Shown piece after piece: positions 55,332-64,000 of a stretch of DNA of 64,000 bases (positions are counted from its first letter, which is position 1; each line of letters begins with the position of its first letter). The DNA lies in the NCBI GenBank assembly GCA_025201375.1, contig JAIWZP010000035.1, positions 62,001-126,000 on the forward strand. The letters run 5' to 3'. The translations under genes and the position numbers were made by a program. The notes under the pieces were generated by a model. It had not been told where the DNA came from. It was given only the letters and a program-made list of their open reading frames with translations, and made no database searches. This stretch comes from Gongronella butleri. Taxonomy: Eukaryota > Mucoromycota > Mucoromycetes > Mucorales > Cunninghamellaceae.

Positions 55332-56565
55332 ATGGCTCATTCTCTCCGTTGGTGGCTCTGTGTCATTTGCATTGGCGTTTGTCTCCTGCATGTGTGTCAA
55401 TGCGCGCCTGCGCACACGCCGTCCAAGAAACAGGTCCCTGGAAAGCACGCACAAGCCCATGAACATCAACAAAGCGCCCAATTGCAGCATGAAGCAAAAG
55501 AAAGCTACCATCCATCCAAATCAGCCCATCCACTCAAATCAGCCCATCCATCCAAATCGGCCCATGAGCACGCATCGTCGCATGCACCTGCGCACGCCGC
55601 GTCACACACGCCGCATGCATCGCATACCTCGCATGCCCACCCATCTCACACCTCGCACGCGCTCGCGTCTCATACCCCGCACCCTCAACACACTCCTAAG
55701 CCCAAGCCATCCTCCAGGCCCAAGGCATTCAGTTCACACGTTCCAAGCAAAACGCATGCGAGTAAACCAAGCAATGAAGCGGAAAACAAATCTGACAAGA
55801 AAAAACACGCTTCCGAGCAAAAGCACGCGCACCATCCCACGCCTGCGCAAGACAAGTCGCCGGCCGATGATGCTGCTCCTGCACAGGACGATGACACACC
55901 CGTCGATCCACCACCAGAGCAGAATGGCAAAGGAAAGGGCAAGAAAAAGGGAAAAGGCAAGAAAAACAAGGACAACGGTAAGGATGAGGAGCAAAAGCCG
56001 CGCGACAAGCACGAGGGAGCGCTCGCCAAGGTCAAGCACATCTTCCAGGGCATGGGCACATACTATGCCACGGGCATGGGCTCATGTGGTGAGAGCGACA
56101 ATGACGATGAGCTTGTCGTCGCACTAAACAAGGAACAAATGGACAATGGTATTGCAAAATGACCAATCGTAGTCAGCCCATGGGCAACAAGAAAAAAAAA
56201 AAGGGAGGCAAAAGCGCCGCAGCAGAGAATCTCACCAATGCATAATTGCATCTTTTTTCTAAAAAGGCGCCAATCCTAATCTAAACCCGGAATGTGAAAA
56301 GAAAGTGTCCATCACAGGAGAGGGCGGCAAGTCGGTTTTGGCGCGCATTGTCGACACGTGTCCCAATTGTAAGCAAAATGATCTCGATATGTCTCCCAAA
56401 GGTAAAAAAAAAAAAAAGACAGAAAATAGCTTAAATGAGTGGCATGGCTCACGTCTCTATTTTCCCTTTTGTACAGTGTTTGAACGCGTGTGTGGTGATC
56501 TGGCCATTGGCTTATGTAAAATTAAATGGAAATTCCAAAATGGCGGGCCAAATAAAAAGTCGTGA
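55332..56565 (+). CDS. Secreted double-psi beta-barrel (RlpA/expansin-like) protein
   Basis: Three exons: 55332-56148, 56267-56401, 56477-56565; 346 residues. Residues 1-25 are a signal peptide (LRWWLCVICIGVCLLHVCQC). Residues about 30-140 are His/Ser/Ala-rich with degenerate repeats (HPSKSAHPLKSAHPSKSAH, then SHT-x-H units); about 150-245 is Lys/Asp-rich. The C-terminal domain begins GMGTYYATGMGSCGES and continues over the introns with VARIVDTC-like LARIVDTCPNC, DLDMSP, VFERVCGDLAIG and a final KIKWKF: a DPBB fold with conserved Cys pairs and the Asp of the family. Related fungal proteins are wall-associated and loosely expansin-like; catalysis is not established. Probably cell-wall or secreted. 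Confidence 0.87.
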
Positions 56566-57113
56566 TGCCAGTGGCATCAAATTTACATTTTCTCCTCAGT
56601 TTCTCGCGCACCGTCGTGACCTGCCATGCTAAACAGTTGCATTACGTCGTAAAAAGAGTGAAAAAAGATAACGTCATTGACGTATTTTTTAATTGACGCG
56701 CCTTTTTGCCGAGCCAAGATGCTCGATAAAGGGGCAGTCTGGCGTAATTGAAGATCGGGAATGGGGGTGTGGCAAGAACGCACGCACGCGCGCACGATAC
56801 CATTGCTCCAATTCAAAAACACGCGCGTGGGCGGGGCAGCAATGGCAAAAAAGTCAGTGGCAAAAAAAAAAAATCTTGTTTCACAATAAAGGAGGCGCGG
56901 ATGGGGGAGGGGGGCACGAAGCCAATAAAGGGGTAAGATACGAGCCGAAAGACTGCGAAACCAGGGGCACGTTGGACAATTCCGAAGACAAATAGGGGAG
57001 TGCGAGAAAAAAAATGGAGGCATGGGGCAAAGTAAAGAAAAAAAAAAAAGCACATTTTCTAGATGAACCCGTCTGGCTGAGCCGTTTGGGGTCCAAAAAA
57101 AAAAAAAAAAGCG
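56566..57113. other. Intergenic region before the CCCH gene
   Basis: About 550 bp, no gene supported. It contains G-rich and A-run segments (57039-57050, 57095-57110) just upstream of the TATA box. Confidence 0.45.
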
Positions 57114-57120
57114 TATAAAA
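57114..57120 (+). promoter_or_regulatory. TATA box of the CCCH zinc-finger gene
   Basis: TATAAAA, 101 nt upstream of the ATG at 57221, followed by a T-rich leader. Confidence 0.6.
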
Positions 57121-57220
57121 TCCATTCTCGGGTCCGGGCATTTGCCTTTTTGCTCCCTTTTTTTCTCTTTGTGGCTCGCTTTTTTATTTTTTTTTTAACT
57201 TTTTGTCTAATTTAAATCAA

Positions 57221-58163
57221 ATGGACGAGTCCATGCCCCTTGGCTTTATGTCCGAAAAGAAGCCAGAGCTGTACAAGACAGAGATGTGTCGCAATTGGGA
57301 GGAGATGGGTCAATGCAGGTAAGATTGAAAAAAAAGATCTTTTATCATGGACAGCGTCAATTTGACCTCGAATTTTAACTAGGTATGGTAAAAAGTGCTG
57401 CTTTGCACATGGACGTCCGGAGCTGCGCACGGTGCAGCGCCACGCATTGTACAAGACACAGATCTGCCGCACGTACCACCTGACCGGCACCTGTCACTAC
57501 GGCGTACGATGCACATTCATCCATGATGACACGCCACCCGCAGGCGCAGCGGCCACAGAGACTGCGACAGCCGCACAATTGGTCGCACAAACGCCTTTGG
57601 CCATTGGCACCGACGCGTCGCAGCAATCGCATTCGCTGTACCAATATGCACCGCGTGCATCGGCTTCGGCACCGTGCATTGCACTCGCCACATCCCCATC
57701 GTATTGCACGAATTCATATTCATCTTCGAATTTGGCAAAGACGAACGCGACCACTGCGGCGACAAACGTGACCATGGTCTCCCCTACTATCTCGTGTTCA
57801 TCGCTGACATCCGCGGGCTCATCGACCGGTCTTCCTTCGCCACGTTTGTCAAGCGCAGCCATAACAACACCGCGTGACAGCCTGGATCTCGCGCCAAACA
57901 CCTCATCACCATCATTGACCCCATTTTACCCACCGCCATCGTTGCCCAGCCTCCCACCCACTCTCTTTTTGCCATCGGCTCCCAAAAAATACGCGTCGCC
58001 ATCGCCATCCGCATCGTCCATTGGCTCAGCCGTTCTCGCAACCCCAACACATCATTCGTGGCTCGCAACAACCAACCCAGGCTTCTCGTCCATCTGGGCA
58101 TCCAAACCCGCTGAATTCGCCCAGGACGACGAACACGTCGCCACTTACACTCCCCTCTTTTGA
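57221..58163 (+). CDS. Tandem CCCH zinc-finger protein (TTP/Zfs1/Cth-like)
   Basis: Two exons: 57221-57318 and 57383-58163; 292 residues. Two C-x8-C-x5-C-x3-H fingers, each with the lead-in LYKTE or LYKTQ: CRNWEEMGQCRYGKKC with FAH (split by the intron at the Arg codon) and CRTYHLTGTCHYGVRC with FIH. This is the full tandem zinc finger that binds UAUUUA-type AU-rich elements in 3' UTRs and recruits decay factors; in yeasts relatives act in iron or mating control. The remainder is Ser/Thr/Pro/Ala-rich and low in predicted structure, as expected for the effector region, with possible phosphorylation sites. Nuclear/cytoplasmic. Confidence 0.93.
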
Positions 58164-59855
58164 TTCTTCTAATCTCGCCCACCCAAGAAAAAAAAGGCAA
58201 GGAAGCGACAATGCCCCCCTTTCCCTTTTCGCTCGCTTCATGCATCACTTGCCGGCCAGATCAGCTTTCTCTCGCTCATTGTCCCAATTACCCTTTGCTT
58301 CGATATCCATTGCACGCGCAATTCCTTCTTTTCCTTGATTTTTCTTATATTTACACTTAGTATTTATTTTAGCTTATTATTTAGTCTTTTTTTTTTTATT
58401 CATCAGTAAAAAAAGTCCCATGAGGATGTGTGTAGTCATGCATCCTCTGTCTCCATCAATAACAACTCGAATGCGCATATGGGCGGGATTTTTTTTTTCT
58501 AGCGTGCCCAAGAGCAATTCCAATTCAAACGAAAACAATCATAATGTGGCCACTGCGCGCGGCGCGCGGACCCTTGACCTCCTTTTTTTTTTTGGGTCGT
58601 CCTAGGAGACAATCGAGGCCCTGCGCTCACAACACAGCCTCTTGGCTAGGCTGGCTAACCTGTTGGCCGCGCACTTTCCCCCCTTTGCACCCCTTTTGTC
58701 CCCCCCCCCAAAAAGCAAAACAAGGATCTTTTTGAGCATTAATTAAATATTCTTTGCACCACGCGCGCGCTCGATGACCCACCACGGGTGGAAGATACGA
58801 TGGTAATGGCGGTGAGCATGATCCAGCGTCAATGGCAAAGCTTATTTGAAAGAAATTACCCCCATGGAAGCATTAGAATTACTGCTTCCATAGGAGAATT
58901 TTCTATTTGTTTCGCTGTGGTCCAGGACGTAAGAAAATCTCGGGAATTGGAAAGTTTCTCGGATCGCACATCTCCGCTTGGCCAAAAATAAAAGGAGGAA
59001 ATGAGGGGGGCCAAGGGGTTGGCTCAATAGGGAAAGAGGGGTTGAGAAGAAGGCACGTCAACTTTAAATGGCATTTCTCGCGTTCCCGGGGTGGGGGATG
59101 GGATCATCCCGCCGCAATCTCAGACGCGTAATGATCGCATTCCATGCCGTGCACGCTCTACGCCGCAAAAACACAGAATTCATGTCCGTCCCCTACGTGT
59201 CCATCGTGCCAAATGATGTCACATTCCATGCCTCCATGAAAAAAAATAGTGCCAGTCAAGACAAAGTTTGGTCAAAAGGGCCGGTCGAACACTAAAAATA
59301 AAAAAGGTATGCGTCAACGGCAAGGATAGCATTGCGCAATGATCTCCGCATTTGTACACAGACATGATGGGCTCATTGCGCACCCACCAATCTAAGATTC
59401 TCAATTATGACTACCTGAAAAATGCACATGATCGCGATCGTATACGAAAAAAGTGAACTATCGCATGAAAACGAAAAAAAAAAACTACGAGATCATCGTA
59501 CCCCTTAGGATGGTTTTCTTGAAGTTGCCTGCCTCGACGAGCGCCAGGTTCAAAATTGAGACAATTTGGACATGTCTGTCAGGAGATGGTATTAGTCGGA
59601 GTAATTTTTGACGCACGTCAGCTTACGGCTCGCCAAACAGGCCTTCCAACGCGGCGAAACGTGCTTTACAGGATGTAATGTGCTAGGCAGACGGCGAGGG
59701 TGCGGTTCGCAATTTGTTATTATTAGCATTTGGGCGCGAAATACGCAAATAAAAGTTATGGCCAGCCGCCTCTTTAAAAAAAAAAAAAAACTTTTGACGC
59801 CCCGCACTTTCTTCTTCCCCGCCTTTTTTTTTTTCCTGGCCTTTTATGATTTGGT
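58164..59855. other. Gene-poor interval
   Basis: About 1.7 kb without a supported gene. It contains CCCH 3' UTR sequence, a T-run (58585-58594), a C-run (58699-58709), and a hairpin at 58864-58891 (9-bp perfect stem ATGGAAGCA/TGCTTCCAT, 10-nt loop). Confidence 0.55.
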
Positions 59856-59856
59856 A

Positions 59857-61519
59857 GAGCCGAATTTGCGCATTTTGCGGTTGCGGCCGACCTATGATTT
59901 TCTGTTCATAAATCGAGAATAGGGCAGCTGCATTTTGACTTTAATCTCTTGCTGAGCGCCCAGGAATACACTGAGATGAATTACTGTAACGCGATGCCCC
60001 TGGATGTAAAATTTGATTTGGAATCGAATGGTGTTACTTTTAAGCCTTGCTCATTTAGTAAAAACACCTGATAATAGCACTTTTACCGCCGCCAAAAGCC
60101 AAAATCGCGTAAAATCGTGCAAAGTGCGATTATCTCGAAATTTTATTAAGTTAACGGATACCGTGTGAGAACTTTATTCAATTCTAAATTAAATTTTACA
60201 TCTGGCAACGTAAACAGAATTACGAATTGAGCGATTTTTGAAGCACTTGTATTAGAGCAAACTTTAAAGACAGGGCGAAATCGACGCAAATCGCTTAAGT
60301 GCTCAAAATCCAGCAATCTGACATGCATTTCAGACTTCATCATGCGATTTAGAGTCATCAATTACCCCTAGAACATCTATCAAAGCATCACAAATGCAAA
60401 GCCAAGTGCACTCAAAGTGCCAATGCGATCGCCCAATTCTCGATTTATGAACAGAAAATCCTAGCTAGGCGCATTTTGCGTGGAAGGCGACGCCGACTAT
60501 GGAAAACAGTTCGACAAAAACTTCAATTTACGCCGGCACATCGCTCGTAAACATGGAATTGTGCTGCTGTCTCGCGGCAAAGGCCAGCGCAACTCGGTCG
60601 TGCGTAATTCGTCTCTGCCGCCGCCCCTGCCAACGCAACGATCGAATTTCTATGCCCGTCGTGCGCAGACACATTGGATAAAAGAGAATCGCTCAAGGCT
60701 CACTGTTTGACGCACGAATTTCAGAGGTACAGTAAGAGCGTGGAGTCGCTCACATTTATGCTAAATCCCGTTTTTTTCTGCCACAGGAACGGCGGCCGAT
60801 TCGTCTCAAGCAGCACCGACTGGATCATCGAGGGCAAAAATGTATCTGAGCTTTTCCACTTAGCGGGCCCACGCATTGGCCAAATTTGAGCCTGACATGT
60901 CCATTGACGCTGATTTCAATGATTTGCTGCAGGAACTTGTCATTTTTGCCAGATACTCGTCACTCACCTTTTGTGTTTACAGGGCAAATTCATCGATTCT
61001 GGTGCTGCAGCGCCGGAATCAATATGGCGACGTGCCCGCACAGTTCTTATCGCCCACCATCCTCAGCATGACCCATTGCGACATTTTACGCTCCATGAAC
61101 ATTTCAATGACTTTGGACAGTGCCTTGTTTTTGGACATCTAGCGCGTGCTGACGGTAAGTGTGCAACTTTTTACAATGGGTTGATACTCAGTGTGGCCTT
61201 TTTTGACGCGAAAATCAAGGATTTTTGCCATGCAGGCGCAGACATGGAGCTCACAGCGCGCCTTGAACTGCTTGGTCTCGCTCTCAAGACGCATGGACCC
61301 GAGAAGAATGTCGTACTAGCGGTGGAGGCCCTGTAAGTTGACGGCAATTTGCATTTTTACGTGAGTTTTACCGTTTTTCGTCTTTGTGGGGTTTAGACTG
61401 GTTGCGTTGAAGGATCTAAACTTGAACGACCCGGCAGAAAGCGAGCTGACGGCCAGCTACATCCACCCAGTGATACAGGGCCTATTTGCACAGCATCAGC
61501 CTGAAAAAGTCGCGCTTTG
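59857..61519 (+). pseudogene. Decayed C2H2 zinc-finger gene, copy 2, with nested MITE
   Basis: Plus strand. The first-finger exon appears to start after a TAG at about 59857 (GCCGAATTTGCGCATTTTGCG), is interrupted by a MITE (59894-60463), and resumes at 60464 with CVEGDADYGKQF and NLRRHIARKHG. A second C2H2 finger, CPSCADTLDKRESLKAH then CLTH, is preserved but in a frame shifted by one base relative to the first. Later exons (DWIIEGKNVSELFH at about 60822-60860, ADMELTARLELLGLALKTHG at about 61240-61290) match copy 1 closely. A base loss after SELFH breaks the frame. The copy stops at an intron donor at 61520 and is followed by dispersed repeat family 2 instead of the last exons. Non-functional as it stands. 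Confidence 0.7.
59894..60463. mobile_element. MITE with about 25-bp terminal inverted repeats
   Basis: GATTTTCTGTTCATAAATCG at the left end (from 59896) reappears as its exact reverse complement at the right end (to about 60460); the arms are identical over 25 bp. TA flanks both ends, suggesting a Tc1/mariner-like TA target duplication. Around 570 bp, no coding capacity. Its core matches 5760-6080. It splits the finger exon of the zinc-finger pseudogene; GCGCATTTTGCG occurs on both sides (59868-59879 and 60469-60480). Confidence 0.75.
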
Positions 61520-61565
61520 GTAATTTTTTTTTTTTTTTTGCGTTTTCACCATAAACAGCCGTACA

Positions 61566-61930
61566 TAGATCTCCGCTGACGTGTCTATCAGTACGAGAGA
61601 CGTCAGATGCATGGATTTGATTAAAAACAGGCGCGTGTCACTCGACGTGTAACGCGGTTTATCACGCGTCAAAGTTGACCCGCAAACGAGCTGGTCGCAT
61701 CAATTCTGCCTGGAACGCTTATATTACAGTGACCATCGCGTGTTTGCCATATGTACTGATGGCGTGGCAATCAGAGGATCTAAATTTCGGTGAAATTTCG
61801 CGTTTTTTTCAAGTCTGCGACTGTACCCCTTGGAAAATTTGTGGTTTTTGAATTGAAAATCGTCGCTGCTCGGCATCTAATCATCGTCGCACCGCAAGGG
61901 CAGGCTTGTTTAGACGAGAAAGCGTAGAAT
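61566..61930. repeat. Dispersed repeat family 2, copy C (partial)
   Basis: Shares with copies A and B the blocks GACGTGTCTATCAG, GCATGGATTTGATTAAAAAC, ACGCGTCAAAGTTG, GCATCAATTCTGCCTGGAAC, GATGGCGTGG and CCCCTTGGAAAAT. It starts right after the truncated zinc-finger copy 2. Confidence 0.8.
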
Positions 61931-62496
61931 TATCGAATCAATACAGAAGCAACTTGTATAAAAGGCTGAATCTTCTCAGAGTGAAATGAGCGAACTATCG
62001 TAAAAATGCTGTTATTGTGATTTTCTCGATTTCAAGTTCGTCGCGTTCTGGGCGAAACTTGTACCTTGGAAAGAGACGCGCTTGGGCATCATTTCTTACT
62101 CGCTGAGCTGAGCTGATCGATACACTTTTACTCTGGTACAAGGGCGATCAAAGATTTTAACCCCCGATTTACACAGCAATGGATCATGTTGCAGGTATTC
62201 CGACGCCTCTCTTTTCCAAGAAAACGAAAAATCAGAGGTCGAACGGGCCATTGCCGCGAGAAGCAGTGTACTGGCTGCTGCGATGTAACATGATTATGAT
62301 ATGCTGTAAATATGCATTTCTGTGCATTTACGATATTTATCGCAACGAAAAACACAGCCCGCCCTTTCATCACGACGTGGCCCAGCCAGCCAAGAGTGCA
62401 ATGGCATCAAAAGCAAGATAAATTTTTTATTAAATTGGTAAAAACACGTACAAAACGAAATTTGAGAGAAAATGAAGCATATGGCGCGCGGTTTGC
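61931..62496. other. Intergenic region 3' of the Sec9 gene
   Basis: About 560 bp; no gene or element recognised. It presumably holds the 3' UTR of the minus-strand Sec9 gene (TTTTTTATT, an AATAAA on the minus strand, near 62421). Confidence 0.4.
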
Positions 62497-63743
62497 TTAG
62501 TTGATCTTGTCGAGTTTGAAGGTGGTGGTATGCAGTTTGGTACTAATGGGGTCGACCTTGCTATTGAGTCTGTCGATCATTCCGTTTTGGCTATCGAGTT
62601 CCTGGTTCATGGTGAGGGCCATGTTTTTGAGGCGCGACGTGGCACCGCCGAGCAAGTCCAGGTTCTGGTCAATCTCATCTTCGACCTGGTCGTCTTCCGA
62701 GTCGGCGTCCATCTGGTAGCGGTTGCGGTCGCTCTGCGTACGGCCGCGTCTGTATCCGGCATTGGCGCTGACGCGCTCGTTGCGGCGATTCGCCTCCTCG
62801 ATGCGTGCATTGGACTCGTACTCGAATTGGCGTGTTCGATCGCGCTCGGCCATGTGCTCCGCCTGCTCCGCCTGCAGCTTCTCGATCTCGCGCTGACGGC
62901 GCGCATTCTTGTTGAACGGGTTCTTCACCACAGGGATGAAGATGGAGCGATTCAGCTGCTTGAGCTCGTCTGCGTGCGACGCGGCACGGTCAGAGTGCGC
63001 CTTGGCAAGATCCAAGTTGCGGTTCACGTTGGCCAATTGCGCTAAAAAGTGGGAGAAAAAAAAAAGATGAGTAAAAATGGAGTAAAATTGAAAGATTCTC
63101 CCCCTTTTTTTTCTCGAAACTCTCTCTTACAAGATTGCTGGCCGAGCATGTTCATCGACTGCGAAGCGCTATCCTCAGCCTCACGGATCTTTTGCAGGGC
63201 ATTGCGTGTGCTTTGTAGCGATTCTTGCTTGGTGTCGTAGATTTGGCGCTTGATGTTGCCCACCTCCTCGTCCTCCTCGTCCTCGTAGTATTTTTTGCGG
63301 CGGCTGTAGCCCTCGTCGGCGGAGGGGGCGCTATTGCCGCCATTGTTGCCATAGCCACCGGCCGCAGCGCCACTGTTGGCGCCAGCAAAAAGGTCCTGAC
63401 GATTTTGAGTGTCGTTGCGGGCGGGTGCACTGCCGTATCGTCCACCAGCGGCAGCGCCATTGCCGTAGCCACTGCTGGGGGCATTGCCATAGCCATTGGA
63501 AGGCGCATTGCCATAGCGACCACCGCCATTTCTGCCGGCATCATAGTCGTTGTTAGGATACCGGTTGTTGGACGGGTACCGGTCGGCAGGGTTGGCGTCC
63601 TTTTGGTCGTACGTGTTGTAGCGGCCGCCGCCGTACGACGATCCGTTGCTGCTGGCGCTCGTATACGTCGAGTCCGTTGTTGCCGAAGCACCATCAAAAG
63701 GGTTTGTCGAGTCTTGCTGCTTGTCCTTCTTTTTCCAAAACAT
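62497..63743 (-). CDS. SEC9: t-SNARE of the SNAP-25/Sec9 family (Qbc)
   Basis: Two exons: 63743-63131 and 63041-62497; 385 residues. The start MFWKKKDKQQ is the first ATG with coding character. The N-terminal 150 residues are Gly/Asn/Tyr-rich with GYGNAPS-type repeats, as in other fungal Sec9 extensions. First SNARE helix: QIYDTKQESLQSTRNALQKI through MNMLGQQS (intron here) to LANVNRNLDLAKAHS. Linker, then the second SNARE helix: EDEIDQNLDLLGGATSRLK to NQELDSQNGMIDRLN. Central-layer Gln residues are in register. No membrane anchor. It pairs with Sso and Snc SNAREs for exocytic fusion at the plasma membrane, the terminal step of secretion. Confidence 0.93.
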
Positions 63744-64000
63744 GATGAAGACGAAAAAAAAGTGGGCGATAAAAAAAAAAAGAGTGAAGAAGAAAAAAAA
63801 AAAAAAAAAGAAGGACAGAGAGTCGTTCAATTTTCTTCAAATTGCAAAAAGTATAATTAGCTCGGGATTTGATTGGCCGCCTTTTTTGGAGCTTGGCACG
63901 GCGATTGCCTTTTTGAGCCTCGATGCATGATCGAGGCTTTTTATGAGGGGAAGCCAAAAAAAAGGGGGGGGAGGAAAAAGAACCTCGCTTTTTATTACTT
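63744..64000. promoter_or_regulatory. Upstream region of the Sec9 gene
   Basis: A-rich leader (63770-63810 on the plus strand, T-rich on the coding strand). A hairpin at 63916-63938 has a perfect 9-bp stem, AGCCTCGAT/ATCGAGGCT, with a 5-nt loop. No TATA box recognised before the window ends. Confidence 0.45.

Noticed and set aside
1..64000. tRNA, rRNA or CRISPR loci
   Set aside because: I looked for B-box-like GGTTCGA sequences with matching acceptor stems, rRNA blocks and regularly spaced repeats, and found none that I could support.

Overview
The window is eukaryotic nuclear DNA from a fungus. Most genes are cut by short spliceosomal introns (about 50-140 nt, GT-AG, T-rich before the acceptor). 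AATAAA poly(A) signals follow several stop codons, and the gene families are fungal or general eukaryotic: an amino-acid permease of the fungal YAT type, a fungal-type transcription factor MHR domain, Bst1, Sec9, Brr2, ELL. Protein flavour and an intact-looking ELL suggest an early-diverging, zygomycete-grade (Mucoromycota-like) fungus; this is inference and no species is claimed. Coding sequence is moderately GC-rich. Gene-poor stretches are AT-rich and full of GTAC/TACTGTA palindromes, homopolymer tracts and dispersed repeats.

Layout. 1-2654: 3' part of a GPI inositol-deacylase gene. 2655-9046: gene-poor repeat territory. 9047-16948 (minus): a mitochondrial PPR protein, a dehydrodolichyl diphosphate synthase and an MHR-domain regulator. 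17446-18682: aquaglyceroporin. 21257-23419: acyl-CoA carboxylase beta subunit. 23420-30600: a repeat and transposon island holding a MITE-like inverted repeat, an intronless 28-cysteine secreted protein and a frameshifted piggyBac transposase. 31021-41883: a compact housekeeping block (aldo/keto reductase, mitochondrial bL36, cytosolic eL36, HAD phosphatase, Brr2 spliceosomal helicase). 41884-46120: a second repeat island sharing a roughly 0.9 kb element with the first. 46121-48624: amino-acid permease with 10-nt and 3-nt microexons. 49111-50386: decayed zinc-finger gene. 50549-58163: ELL, a class I/II aminotransferase, a secreted double-psi beta-barrel protein and a tandem CCCH RNA-binding protein. 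58164-62496: repeats, including a second decayed copy of the zinc-finger gene with a MITE nested in its first exon. 62497-63743 (minus): Sec9/SNAP-25 t-SNARE.

The genes do not form an operon or a metabolic cluster. Functional themes are secretory-pathway and membrane biology (Bst1, dehydrodolichyl diphosphate synthase, Sec9, aquaporin, permease), gene expression (PPR, bL36m, eL36, Brr2, ELL, CCCH protein) and small-molecule metabolism. The most unusual observations are the permease microexons (one exon is a single Trp codon), the two independently decayed copies of an unrecognised two-finger C2H2 gene, the Cys-rich secreted protein inside the transposon island, A-tracts immediately after intron donors, and a marked AATT codon-pair context inside exons.
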